This document shows positions 1-10,837 of a DNA stretch of 64,000 bases, one piece after another; within the stretch, counting starts at the first letter, position 1, and every line of letters starts with the position of its first letter. The translations under genes were made by a program, and so were the position numbers. The notes below the pieces were generated by a model, which saw nothing but the letters and a program-made list of their open reading frames with translations, ran no database searches and had not been told where the DNA came from. The DNA is from Rheum nobile (lineage: Eukaryota > Streptophyta > Magnoliopsida > Caryophyllales > Polygonaceae), in NCBI GenBank assembly GCA_027886185.1, contig WOAB01000476.1:2604001-2668000 (forward strand), in the 5' to 3' direction.

Positions 1-315
1 AATTGGAATTTCCATTGCATGTGATTTTGAATGAGTATCTAGGATCAACTTGTCATACCAATAGTGGATGTTGTTTGACTCAGTGCTTGTCCCCATTATT
101 GATTTCACAACTCTTTCGCTTGTTTACTTTTGCATGTTTAGATTACTTAAACAAACAAAAACCCCCTTTGGTTACGTTTGATTGGCATACGAATTGCATA
201 TTTAGATAGAATTCGCCTCCCTGTGGATTCGACCTTTACTTACCTAGGACTACGGTTTAGGGTTTGTTTGGATACTTTACATAGCAGTTTTTCACACGAC
301 AAAAACCTGTTACCA
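1..315 (+). repeat. E1 left LTR, 3' part only
   Basis: It matches 5827-6143 almost base for base and ends in TTACCA just before the primer binding site. About 1.06 kb of this LTR lies beyond the window start. Confidence 0.9.
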
Positions 316-318
316 AAT

Positions 319-336
319 TGGCGTCGTTGCCGGGGA
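319..336 (+). other. E1 primer binding site, tRNA-Asp type
   Basis: TGGCGTCGTTGCCGGGGA begins three bases after the LTR end. It is complementary to the 3' end of plant tRNA-Asp with one difference (T for C at the sixth base). This primer choice is typical of the Athila and Tat lineages. Confidence 0.85.
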
Positions 337-394
337 GGCAATAATCTATTTTGTGTGTGTGATTTGTGTGCCAATCTTGGTGTGAACCTATCTT

Positions 395-3172
395 ATGGTT
401 CACACCCGTGTTACTAATAATCTACCTCTAGTTTTTTATCCAGAAATCGAAAGAACGTTTCATCAAGCTTGCAGGGCTGCGCGTGCACTACTTCAGGAAA
501 CTGATACGATGGCTGATCGTGTTACTCTGGAATCTTTGACAGCTCCTAACTTGGAGCAACCGACTCGTGCTGTGCAATTCCCCGCCCTTGGTGATGGGGT
601 TAAATTTGAGCTTAAGACAGGAGTAGTCCATTTGCTCCCTAAATTCAGTGGAACCCCGCTTGAGGATCCTATTCAGCACCTGGATGAATTCCTTGAGGTC
701 TGCACCAGTATGAGGCCATCTAATATTACTGAAGATCAGATGAGGTTGAGGGTATTTTCCTTTTCTCTGAAGGACTCCGCTAAGGACTGGTATCATTCTC
801 TACCCCCAGGAATCATCACTACTAGGGTGAATTTGAAGAAGGTGTTTCTTGATAAATACTTTCCGGCAATCAAGTCTAATCAACTCAAGAAGAAAATCTG
901 CAACATAGAGCAACTTTCTAATGAGTCTCTCTATGATTATTATGAGCGCTTCAAGAAACTGGTGAAGAGTTGCCCCTACCATGGCTATGCTAATCATGAT
1001 CTGATTCTTTATCTGCATGGAGGACTCCGTGAAGATGACCGTCGGATGGTCAATTCTGCATGTGGTGGGAATATTCTGAAGAGGACTTATGAAGAAGCTC
1101 TGGAGATATTTACTACATTGGCTGATGACTCCAGACAATACAGTGGGAGAGGTTCCCAAAGCTTGGTGGTTGCAAGTTCTCAATCCAAAATTGATCAAGC
1201 TGACTTTGATGTGCTGAGAGAGGAGGTGCGGCGTTTGAAACTGAAAGGTACGCCTCAGCAGGCTAAGGCTTGTGAGATCTGTCATCAAGACTTGCATCCT
1301 ACTGATTCATGTCCTACTCTACAAGAGGAAGTGAATGCAGTGGGAGGATATCAGCAGAGGCCCAGGCATGATCCCTACTCCAATACATACAATCCTGGTT
1401 GGAGGGATCATCCCAATTTCAGATGGAGAGACCCAGAACCACAGCAACAACAGGATAATCCTCAATAACCAAGGCAGCCATTTATGCCACAACTGCAAGG
1501 GCAGAGTTTGAATCCTTCGTCGTCTATGGAGGACATGATGAAGATGCTCACTGCGAATGTTAATAAGCTGATTCAGAGCTCAGCGCAATTCCAAGCAAAT
1601 ACTCAAGCTAGCATTCAGAACTTGGAAAGGCAATTTGGCCAGATTTCTCAAGTGGTGAATAAACTGGACGCAAAGGATTCTGGTAAACTTCCATCTCAAA
1701 CGGAAGTGAACCCGAATATTAGGAACGTCAGTGCTATAACTCTGAGGAGCGGGAAGAGACTCGATGAGGAAGATAAATCTGAGGCCAACGAGAAAGAACA
1801 CGAGGATTTGGAGCAGAACAGTGACGGCGACCGCCGTGAAAGCGGCGACCGCTGCGAAACACATGGCGACCGCCGCGAAAGGGACGCTGCTCTCGACCTG
1901 GAGGATAAAAATTATGGCGACCGCCGCAACAATTACGGCGACTGCCGTGACGGTGAAAATTTTCTCAGAAATCCTGATGACGTTCACGGCGCCCGCCGCA
2001 CTTCTTACGGCGCCCGCCGCCCGTCTGAAGCCGATGCTGAGGCTGAGAAGGAGTATGTACCCCCAATTTTTCCTGAGTGGAAGCCCGTTGCACCGTTCCC
2101 ATCTGCTTTGAAGCGTACCAAGCCACTTGCGTAGGACAAGGACATGTTTGAGATGTTCAGAAACGTTGAGGTCAACATGCCTCTCCTAAATTTGATCAAG
2201 TCTGTCCCTCGTTATGCCAAGTTCTTGAAGCAGATGTGCACCACAAAGAGGAATCAGGATAGAAACAGCAAGAAGAAGGTCAAGGTCAGCGAACATGTCT
2301 CTGCTATTTTTCAGAAGAGCTTACCCAAGAAGTGTGGCGACCCAGGTATGTTCACCATCCCCGTCACCATTGGAGGTACCAAGTTCAATAAAGCTATGTT
2401 AGATTTGGGTGCTTCCATAAATGTTTTACCTTCATCTCTTTGTGAATCCTTAGGATTAAGACCCATGCATGCGACCAAAATTTCCATTCAGCTAGCTGAT
2501 AGATCTAGTGTGCGGCCTATAGGGATAGTGGAGGATGTTTTGGTTAGGGTTGGTGATCTTACTTTTCCTGCTGATTTCTATGTGCTTGATATGGAACATG
2601 ATATGCATGTAGCCCCTATCCTGTTAGGGAGACCCTTCCTGAAAACTGCAAACACCAAGATTAATGTGAGTACTGGTTCCTTTACTATGGAATTTGATGG
2701 CCAAACCATTAATTATAATATCTATGAAGCCATGAAATTCCCTTCTGATGGTCATTCTTTGTGTGCAATTGATGTACTTGAGCCTGTGGTGCAAGATGTT
2801 TTTGATGAGGACCACCTAGATGACACACCACCTATTGTTGATTCTAGCTTGGATATTGCTATATCTACTGACTTGCAGGAAGATGTTGATGAGTGGGACG
2901 CTTGCTATAAGCTCCCTTCGGAGCTTCTAGGTAAATCACCTTTACTGCTAACTCCGAGCGAGAGGCTCGTTCCATATTTGGTGCATGTCCCTGAAGTCAA
3001 GGCTAAACACCCCCCTGATCGATCTAAGCATGGGGTAGACGCGACTAAGAAGGTCAAGATGGAGAAGCCGTTGAAGAAGAAGCATGGTCTAAGGTTCAAA
3101 CCTTTCCATGATTGGTTCAGGAAGGAGGTATGGATTAAGAAGGTTCCCAAAGAGCCTGACGATATGGATTGA
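395..3172 (+). pseudogene. E1 gag-protease frame, two in-frame stops
   Basis: This is one reading frame from ATG 395 to TGA 3170-3172, broken only by TAA at 1466-1468 and TAG at 2132-2134; no frame change is needed. The likely lineage start is the internal Met at 509 (MADRVTLESL). Gag comes first: the 'EDPIQHLDEF' and 'KDSAKDWYHSLPPG' blocks are the usual Athila capsid motifs. A CX2CX4HX4C zinc knuckle (CEICHQDLHPTDSC) lies at residues 293-306. After the LRSGK motif comes a Gly-Asp/Ala-Arg-Arg repeat (1836-2033), then an acidic linker and an aspartic protease with DLGAS (codons from 2402) and the LLGRPFLKTA block. Nothing after the protease resembles RT. Both stops could have arisen from glutamine codons by C-to-T change. 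Not functional as one protein in this copy. Confidence 0.85.
1836..2033 (+). repeat. Word-A array inside E1 gag
   Basis: About seven copies of GGCGACCGCCG, GGCGCCCGCCG or one-base variants sit here with irregular spacers of about 8-50 bp. In the gag frame each copy reads Gly-Asp-Arg-Arg or Gly-Ala-Arg-Arg. The word has 5-base inverted arms (CGGCG..CGCCG) around two bases. The same word recurs in E1 non-coding DNA and in the LTRs of E3 and E4. Confidence 0.85.
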
Positions 3173-4766
3173 GGATTTGTGAGTAGTATGTCGAGCCAAC
3201 GATATTAACCAAGGCGCTGCTCGGGAGGCAACCCGAAATTTGGTAGTTTATTTTCTTTCCCTTAGTCAATTTCTATTGTTTTTCTTTTAGTTTTTCCTTT
3301 CTGTATTGAACTAACCTGCAGGGAAAAAAAACAAAAAAAAACAAAAATGGTGTTTACGGCGCCCGCTGCGAAATTTACGGCGCCCGCCGTAAATGCTTCG
3401 CCAAGCAAGTTGGCTACGACCTAAAAACGGCGACCGCCGTTTAATTACGGCGCCCGCCGCAATTACGGCGACCGCCGCACCCTTCACGGCGACCGTCGCA
3501 CTTTCTCAGGTAAAAAAAAAATTTTTTAATTCGAAAAAAAATGGGCCCCGAAAAAACCTTAAACGGGAGCAAAAGACGAAAATAAGATACCCCGAAAAGA
3601 CCTTAAACGGGGACAAAAAGTCAAAAAAAAAAAAATTTACCCAGATGTTCAGATTCTCCACGGAGAGGTGCGCATCATGTTGCTAACGGAAGATTACATT
3701 CACCCTACTTTTACTTGGCAACGATGATGGCCCTACAGTCGACAGCTAGAGAGGTGATACACCAGGGCCCAACCACGATGACATCTGGGCCCATTTTTGA
3801 AGGCTATGCAACCCCGTTCCCTTGATTGACCACTATTCACCAGAGTGGTTCCTTATGGTTGCATGGTAGGAGTTGATGGAGTTGAAGGTCGTGCAGCCCT
3901 GATTTCCTACATCACCACCACACCCTACAGTGGTTTCTTATGGTTGCACGGTAGATGAAGATAATGGCGTTGATGCCAGACATCCAGGACATGAACTTTC
4001 ATGACTACACCGCCAACAAAAAGGAAGTGTCCCAGCCAGCTCGGCAACGTTGTGAGTTATTTTTTATTTTTCCCTGTGCTTTATTCTTTTGTCTTTCATT
4101 ACATTGGGGACAATGCAATGTTTAAGCATGGGGTGGGGTTTTATACTTGCTACGCTGCTAAGGAGAAAAATGAAAAAAAAAATGAAAAGAGCCAAAAATT
4201 TGAAAAAAGGCTATCATAAAAATCCTGGGATAGGTTGAAAACCTGAAAGGGCGGCCTAGGTAATAAGCAGGTGGCTTGGACCAGCATTAGGCTGGGGTAA
4301 TATGAGGTCAAGAGTGACGTGAGCTTATGTGAGCACATCTATTGAAAAATGAAATGAGTGGCTTGGTGAAAACCCGAAAGGGCGCCTTGGCAAAATGAGC
4401 GAAAAGAAGAAGAGTGATTTTAGGATTTCTCATTATTCTTGGCGAGGCGTCATAAGAAGAGGAGACAAAGAAGGATTGTCGGGTAGGTCACTCTGGGAGA
4501 CATAAGGAGAAATAGATGGCGGCTAGGATTAGAGGTTACTCTCACTATTGGATGTCCGGGTTTAGCTTGGGGAGAGTACTCTGCTTGCCCTTAAGCTTGT
4601 TGAGTTGTGGATGTGTTGTGAATGAGATTGGTGCCAGGAGCTTGGAATGGGTTAGGTGACTCTTAGTTGGAGGATATGCTTCCTGAGACCTTGGATGCTA
4701 CATTGGAGGAGTAGACTCTTTATTAGTTTTCTCGAGGACGAGCAAAGGTCTAAGCATGGGGTGGTT
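3173..4766 (+). other. E1 non-coding 3' internal region and polypurine tract
   Basis: It begins with a stretch containing CTCGGGAGGCAACCCGAA that is also present in E2 (8128). Further blocks shared with E2 are a CCCCGAAAA..CTTAAACGGGG inverted word (near 3546 and 3591, and once in E2), GGTGCGCATCATGTTG, a block around 'CAATGCAATGTTTAAGCATGG', and an AAGGGCG-rich block. It ends in a purine run (4751-4766) next to the LTR. No coding potential was recognised. The Athila-type block at about 4100-4137 resembles an internal polypurine tract. Confidence 0.7.
3355..3506 (+). repeat. Word-A array in the E1 3' region
   Basis: About seven copies of ACGGCGCCCGCCG or ACGGCGACCGCCG and variants occur in 150 bp of otherwise AT-rich DNA, in both centre variants (GC and AC). 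Confidence 0.85.
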
Positions 4767-6143
4767 TGATAAGCACTACTTTGTAGGGCTTAAGTAAGAG
4801 TCATTAGAGGTTTTATTGGTGTCATTCGGGTAGATTTAGACACATTCATGTGCATGGCGTGTGGGGGCGAAGTTTGGTAATTAATTAAATGCCATGTGAT
4901 TGATGGGCCGAATTGGATGAAATAAAGGCCCACGTGAAGAGGAAAAGGCCCAATTGAGAAAAGCCCAAGTGAAGAACTCCTCCCGTGTGGCGTGAAGTGA
5001 AGCTGGAGCCCACGTGAAATGCCGAAGAATTGGAGCTGGAGATTTGAAGCAGCAGGAGGTGACGTCACGACGACGTCAACGAAGATGATTTGCTGTAGTG
5101 TGCCATTGCTGCTTGAATTGGATGGGCCGCGCGTTGCTGATGCTAAACGAGGTGGGCCGCCTGCTGAGCTGCGTGGATTGGAGGCCGAGTGTTGGATCAG
5201 CTGCTCGCGAGAATTGCGAGATTACGGGATTAATCTCCCTGTTTTAGTTTGTTTAATTATTATTATTTAATTATTTCTTTTTAGGTTAATTTAGATTTTA
5301 TTTCCTTTAGTATATTAGGGTTGAGAAAAAGCTTGTTTTGCCTATCTTCGTTTTTCTCTTAAACCCTAATTCCCTTTTCTTCGCTATGAAGAACTAAGCC
5401 TCCCTGGCTTAGTCAGACGCTGAAGCTTTCGTTTCGATAAAGTTGTGAGATTCTCATTCTTAATCTATTGCATGGTTTTTATCTTTCTCTTGCTTAAGTT
5501 GCTTATGATTTATATTGATAATCTCTATTTGGACGCAACTAGGGTTTATTGGTATTGATTGATTGCTAGATTTAGATTGTTACTGGTTGAGCATATCTAT
5601 TTCAGAGTAGCAACTGCATCGTACTAGTATATGGTTGTGCTAGTCTTATGTAGAAGAAAATTGATTTACATTCTAGGATAATATCTGGTTGTTTTATGCT
5701 AGAATTGTATCCAACTATATTCATATCCGTAACGCTGCTGTTAAACTGAATCTTGATAGTTTCAGGGTTGTTTAATTAGTTAGTGCTAATAGTATCTGGT
5801 TGTGTTATTAGTTATATCGGAAAAGGAATTGGAATTTCCATTGCATGTGATTTTGAATGAGTATCTAGGATCAACTTGTCATACGAATAGTGGATGTTGT
5901 TTGACTAAGTGCTTGTCCCCATTACTGATTTCACAACTCTTTCGCTTGTTTACTTTTGCATGTTTAGATTACTTAAACAAACAAAACCCCCCTTTGGTTA
6001 CGTTTGATTAGCATACGAATTGCATATTTAGATAGAATTCGCCTCCCTATGGATTCGACATTTACTTACCTAGGACTACGGTTTAGGGTTTGTTTGGATA
6101 CTTTACATAGCAGTTTTTAGAACGACAAAAAAACCTGTTACCA
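4767..6143 (+). repeat. E1 right LTR (1377 bp)
   Basis: It starts TGATAAGCACTAC after a purine run and ends TGTTACCA. The U3 part holds two CACGTG boxes (4931-4936, 5011-5016), a perfect TGACGTCA site (5060-5067) and a further GACGTC (5072-5077). These are palindromic ACGT-core sites of the kind bound by plant bZIP or bHLH factors, though binding here is inference. Unlike the other LTRs in the window it has no GC-rich word array. Confidence 0.85.
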
Positions 6144-6282
6144 ATTGCATACTGCATTAGATCTTCCCTATGGGTTCGACCCTTGCTTGCTTACTATACA
6201 TCTGTTTAGTAGGTCTGTTAAGACTTTTTACTTTGATAAGGCTAATCAACGATATTTGCATTGCGCTCTTTTAGCCCCGTCA
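6144..6282 (+). repeat. E2 left LTR remnant
   Basis: It matches the end of the right LTR (about 10699-10837) nearly exactly and ends CCCCGTCA four bases before the primer site. The rest of this LTR is displaced by E1 and lies outside the window. Confidence 0.85.
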
Positions 6283-6286
6283 AATT

Positions 6287-6304
6287 TGGCGCCGTTGCCG
6301 GGGA
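6287..6304 (+). other. E2 primer binding site, tRNA-Asp
   Basis: TGGCGCCGTTGCCGGGGA is a perfect complement of the plant tRNA-Asp 3' end. Confidence 0.9.
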
Positions 6305-6371
6305 AGATTTTTGTTTTGTTGTGTGCTTTTGTGATTGACTGCGGTGTGGATCTATCTTACGGTCCGCACCT

Positions 6372-8084
6372 TTGCTACTGATTCGCTACTTGTTGAAGTT
6401 GATACAGAGACATGTACGAATGGCTCAGACACTCCGACAGCTGACTGTGCCAAATTTGATACAGCAGCCATTGGCTGTAATCATTCCATCCCTTGCGGAT
6501 GGTGTGACATTTGAGCTCAGAACAGGAGTGATACGGTTGCTCCCGAGATACCATGGACGATGTGGAGAGGACCCCATCCTACACTTGGGTAAATTCCATA
6601 ACGTCATCATGAGCATTAAACCAGCCAACGTCACTGAGGATCAGATTAAAATGAGAGCCTTCGGGTTCACTCTCAAAGACGATGTTGAGGACTGGTACTA
6701 TCGTCTGCCTGGCGGAAGCATAGATTCATGGGCTGAGCTACATAAGGCTTTCCTTACACAATATTTCCCAACCAGGATGGTGAACGCTTTGAAAAGGGAA
6801 ATTGCCAGTATTGAACAAGGAGAGGAGGAGATCCTTTATGACTATTGTGAGCAGTTCAAACGACTTTGCTCTAGTTGTCCGTTCCATGGTTTTGACAAGA
6901 AAGCTCTAGTACTCTATGTTTACAGTGGGCTGCTGGATGATGAAAGAAGAATCATAGATGCTACGTGTGGTGGTAGTATCTTGAATATGACCCCTAATGC
7001 AGCCATGACTAGACTTCATGATATGGCTGAGAGCACAAAAGATTTCGATGAAGCCCCAAAGACCAGAGGAGTTAATGCTGTCAACTCCAATGATGCACAT
7101 TTATTGCAAGAAATTACTTCATTGAAAGACATTATTGCGAAGACGGGTAAACAAGAAGCACCTCAACCCCACTTTGATGAGCTACTAGTAGCTTCCCATG
7201 CTAGTAGCTCCCCTTCAACTGAAGACTTGATCAAGGCCTTAACAATGCACCTCATAACTCATGTGCAAACAACTGAGGAAAGCATCAAGAGCATGAAGGA
7301 GATAGTGGGTCAGTTAACAGATGTGGTCACTAGGTTGGACAAAAGGGCCGCACAAGAAAGTGTAAATGCTGTGACCCTCCGAAGTGGCAAGGAATTGCAA
7401 GTCGCTCCTACTGCTGAAAAGGACGACAGAGCTGAAATTGAAGATGGGCAAGTTCCACCGCCCCGCGGCGACACCCACCGCGACCCGGCTGAAGCTCTCA
7501 GTTGTCCTGAGTCAACACCACCGCCCCGCGGCCAAGAGCACTGCCCCGCGGTGAGACTACCGCCCCGCGGTGAATGCCCAGATCTAGATATTGATCATGA
7601 AGAAGAAGCGGACCCCTTTGTTCGTCCAATTTTTTCTCCTCTTGGTTCTGAAAAGCTCCCTGTCCCCTTTCCGGAGGCACTAAAGGAGAGGATGATAATT
7701 GACGACAAGGATCTCTTCGACACCTCCAGTAGCTGCAAGGAAACCATCCCTTTGTCCCATTTGGCAAACAGCGCCCCGTGCTACACAGAACTTTTAAGGG
7801 CGCTGGGTAAGATCAAAAAGAAACCAAAGGGGAAGCACAAGAAGGAGACCTTGATGCCAGTGGCTGATTTTTATACGTTGGATACGGGGCATGACATACA
7901 TGCAGCCCCTGAGATGTTGGGTAGACAGTTTTTAAAGATGGCAAGTGCATTCATGGATACGATGAGTGGTCCAGCCATCAGCAATTGCACAAGCATGGGG
8001 GAACGGATCGACATGGAGTATACAAAGAGACATCCCCCTGATATTGGTCTTAAGAGTTCAGTTTTTGTGAGCAACCCAAGTTGA
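6372..8084 (+). CDS. E2 gag fused to a protease remnant (open)
   Basis: This frame is open for 570 codons. The Athila-type start is probably the internal Met at 6420 (MAQTLRQL). Capsid motifs are present (EDPILHLGKFHN, KDDVEDWYYRLPGG), followed by a LRSGK motif (about 7377). A proline-rich PPRG repeat comes next (7455-7575), then RPIFSPLG and a lysine-rich linker. No CCHC zinc knuckle is visible where E1 has one. The frame then jumps to VADFYTLDTGHDIHAAPEML, the middle of the protease, so the catalytic Asp-Leu-Gly-Ala-Ser part (roughly 300 nt compared with E1) is gone. The result is an uninterrupted gag-like protein with no protease activity. E1 shows the opposite pattern, with the protease kept but stops present. 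Confidence 0.75.
   Translation: MLLIRYLLKLIQRHVRMAQTLRQLTVPNLIQQPLAVIIPSLADGVTFELRTGVIRLLPRYHGRCGEDPILHLGKFHNVIMSIKPANVTEDQIKMRAFGFTLKDDVEDWYYRLPGGSIDSWAELHKAFLTQYFPTRMVNALKREIASIEQGEEEILYDYCEQFKRLCSSCPFHGFDKKALVLYVYSGLLDDERRIIDATCGGSILNMTPNAAMTRLHDMAESTKDFDEAPKTRGVNAVNSNDAHLLQEITSLKDIIAKTGKQEAPQPHFDELLVASHASSSPSTEDLIKALTMHLITHVQTTEESIKSMKEIVGQLTDVVTRLDKRAAQESVNAVTLRSGKELQVAPTAEKDDRAEIEDGQVPPPRGDTHRDPAEALSCPESTPPPRGQEHCPAVRLPPRGECPDLDIDHEEEADPFVRPIFSPLGSEKLPVPFPEALKERMIIDDKDLFDTSSSCKETIPLSHLANSAPCYTELLRALGKIKKKPKGKHKKETLMPVADFYTLDTGHDIHAAPEMLGRQFLKMASAFMDTMSGPAISNCTSMGERIDMEYTKRHPPDIGLKSSVFVSNPS
7455..7575 (+). repeat. Word-B array inside E2 gag
   Basis: Four copies of CACCGCCCCGCGGTG or close variants occur, plus CCACCGCGACCCGGC at 7475-7489. 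Word B has 6-7 base inverted arms around CCC. In frame it encodes Pro-Pro-Arg-Gly. The 15-mer at 7475-7489 recurs in the E2 LTR and, as its exact reverse complement, in the copia LTRs. Confidence 0.85.
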
Positions 8085-9392
8085 GAACGAGCAGGATGTC
8101 AAGCCATGACAATAACTAAGGCACTATCCGGGAGGCAACCCGAGGTATGTTTTTCTTTTCCCTTGTTTTTCTTTCTTTGTTTTTACATTTTTTCTTTAGT
8201 ATGTTTTTGCTTTGTTTTTGTTTTTCTTTGTTTCCGACTAACCTGCAGGGAGGAGACCCTATGCGAATTGAAGAAGGTGTTTCCCACACCATTGTAAGTC
8301 TTCTTTTTCCCTGCACTAAGTCACTCCCCGAAAAAACCTTAAACGGGGAGCAAAAAAAAAAAAAAAAGTGGTACCGAAGGCCAGCTGTCCAGAGTTCCCC
8401 ATGGAGAAGGTGCGCATCATGTTGTCAAGGAGGATACATTACCCTACACATTTTGGCAACGATGATGGCCCTACAATTGACAGCTGAGGAGGAGGACTAC
8501 TAGAGCCCCTACCACGATTATATCTGGGCTCCACCATGTGTTCTTAGAAGGCCGTGTAATCCCGATATCATTGATTTACCACTACTCACCAAAGTGGTTC
8601 CCTTTTGGTTGCACGGTAGGAGAAGATTATAGAGTTGATGAAGACACCCGCCCAACACCAGAGACCTGGGCATTTATTGAAAAGACCGCCAGCGACACCT
8701 ATAGTGCCCAAGCAGCTTGGCGACGTTTGTGAGTTATTTTTTGCTTTTCCCTGTGCTTTATTCTTTTGTCTTTCATTACATTGAGGACAATGCAATGTTT
8801 AAGCATGGGGGAGAGTTCTATACTTGCTATGTTATTGAGGAGAAAAAATAAAAAATGAAAAAAGGCATACATTAGAAATCCTGGGATAGGTCAAAAACCT
8901 GAAAGGGCGGCCTAGGCAATAAGTAGGTGGCTTGGACCAGCATTAGGCTGGGGTAATATGTGGTCAAGAGTGACGTGAGCTTATGTGAGTACATCTATTG
9001 AAAAATGAAATGAGTGGCTTGGTGAAAACCCGAAAGGGCGCCTTGGCAAAATGAGCGAAAAGAAGAAGAGTGATTTTAGGATTTTTCATTATTCTTGGCA
9101 AGGCGTCACAAGAAGAGGAGTTATAAGGAGGATTCGGGTAGGTCACTCTGGAGAGATAAGAAGATAGATGGGAGATTAGGATTAGATTTGATTCACTCTG
9201 TGGTGTTTGGGATAAGCTTGGGGGAAGTACTATGCTTCCCTTTTAGCTTGATTGTCTGGAGCTGATTGTTGAGATGTTGTAGTTGCTGGTGTCATATTTT
9301 CTTGTACTTCCTGAGACCTTGGTGTTCGATTGAGAGAGTAGGTGTATCATTAGCTTACTCGGGACAAGTAAAGGTCTAAGTATGGGGGAATT
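8085..9392 (+). other. E2 non-coding 3' region and polypurine tract
   Basis: It carries the same ordered blocks as the E1 3' region and ends in TATGGGGGAATT next to the LTR. Homology to E1 is clear by eye over several hundred bases (for example 8772-9060). There is no credible gene. Confidence 0.75.
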
Positions 9393-10837
9393 TGATAGGT
9401 GTCATTTCATGCACCTTAACTAGCAATTATTAGCATTATTTAGAGGAGTTTAGGATGAGATTTGTGGCTAAGTCTGTAATCCAGAAGTTGTGGAGAGAAG
9501 TGAAGAAATCATGGGATTTATAGAGGTTTGAAGTGTATTGAAGAGTAGAAGAACAATGTGCTGAATTCAAATGGTTAGTTCTCTCTACTCAGATGTCCAA
9601 ATGAATTGATTCCAATTCAAGGAGTTAGATCTTGAAGTCTACTGCAAGTCCTCAAAATATGAGCGCAATCCGAATTGGGAATCAAACGTTATGGTGTTTC
9701 TACTAAAGTGTCGCAGAAGCTGAAAAAGGCACCGCAGCCCCGCAGTGGAACTCGCCGCCCCGCGGTGGAACTCGCCGCCCCGCGGTGAAACTTGACGCCC
9801 CGCGCCAGAAGCCACCGCGACCCGGCGGTGGATCTCAGAGAAGGCAACTAGAAGACTGACGCCCCGCGGTGGGCACGTCACGCCTCGCGGCCAACAGAAG
9901 ATTTTATTTCCTTTATTGCATTTCGGACTTTCTTATTTCTATTATTTTATTTCCTTTGTTATTTCCATTAGGTTAACTTATTTCCTAAACCTATTTAAGA
10001 CCTCTTTCTAGGTCTTGAGTGGGCAGTCACGCCCCAGAGGCAGACACTTTTACATTACGCAGTTTACTTTTCTACTAGACGATTGAAGCAATACAGTTGA
10101 TGCGTTTGTGAGATTTCTATTCCTTGTTCTTATCCTTATAAGTGTTGGTTTGATTCTCTTGGTTATATTGAATATTGATTTCTTGTTGTTCTTCTTAGCC
10201 TGATCAACTAGGTTGAATACTTTTTATCAATTGCTAGGATTGCATATAGGGATTCCGAGTGCATATCTAGTGGCATACACGATTGTGCATTTAGGGGTTC
10301 CGAGCGTACAATTGTGAGTGAGAATTAGTTTCATGCGAGTATTAATACGTCTTTCTATTTGCATGTATCCTATATCCTTGTGTGTATTGCTATTGCTTTG
10401 TTGGTGGTAAAGTATACCGACAACTGTGAGAATCGGTGGTACTTTATCATTGGCATGGTAATAAGTCTATCGACAACTGTGAGAATCGGTAGTACTTAAG
10501 ATCAGGGTGGGAACAACTATAAGGATAGTAAAAGAACTTGGATTAAATAAATTTATGTGATCAAATTATATCTCTGTATTGTGGATCTCGCTCTAGTAGG
10601 ACTACTTTCCCCATTATATTTTCTCAACTCAACCAAACTTGTTTTCTTTGCTTTCTCGTGATAACTAAACCCCCCTAGCTTGTTACTTGTCAATCACAAT
10701 TGCATACTGCATCAGATCTTCCCTGTGGGTTCGACCCTTGCTTGCTTACTATACATCTGTTTAGTAGGTCTGTTAGGACTTTTTACTTTGATAAGGCTAA
10801 TCAACGATATTTGCATTGCGCACTTTTAGCCCCGTCA
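9393..10837 (+). repeat. E2 right LTR (1445 bp)
   Basis: It starts TGATAGGTGTCATT and ends CCCCGTCA. A TATA-like TATTTAAG lies at 9992-9999, with the word-B array upstream. The 3' end matches the remnant at 6144-6282. Confidence 0.9.
9737..9893 (+). repeat. Word-B array in the E2 U3
   Basis: At least five copies of the CGCCCCGCGGTG type occur, together with CCACCGCGACCCGGC at 9812-9826. The array ends about 100 bp before the TATA-like box. Confidence 0.85.

Larger units (their letters stand above)
1..6143 (+). mobile_element. E1: non-autonomous Athila-like Ty3/gypsy element with gag and protease only
   Basis: The left LTR is cut by the window edge; the right LTR is complete. The internal part (316-4766) has a tRNA-Asp primer site, a gag-protease reading frame of Athila type and about 1.6 kb of non-coding DNA before the right LTR. 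No reverse transcriptase, RNase H or integrase sequence is visible, so it would need enzymes from another element. The right LTR ends at 6143 and is followed directly by the 3' end of another LTR (E2), so E1 inserted into E2; the likely target duplication is ATTGC at 6144-6148, but the left copy lies outside the window. The 315 visible bases of the left LTR differ from the right LTR at roughly ten places by eye. Confidence 0.85.
6144..10837 (+). mobile_element. E2: second non-autonomous Athila-like element
   Basis: Only the last 139 bp of the left LTR survive beside the E1 insertion; the right LTR is complete. Internal DNA is about 3.1 kb: tRNA-Asp primer site, gag frame, shared non-coding blocks and polypurine tract. 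No RT, RNase H or integrase is present. The non-coding blocks match E1 although the LTRs differ, so the two are related subfamilies. E2 is older than E1 because E1 lies inside it. It sits in a chromovirus fragment (10838 onward). Confidence 0.85.
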
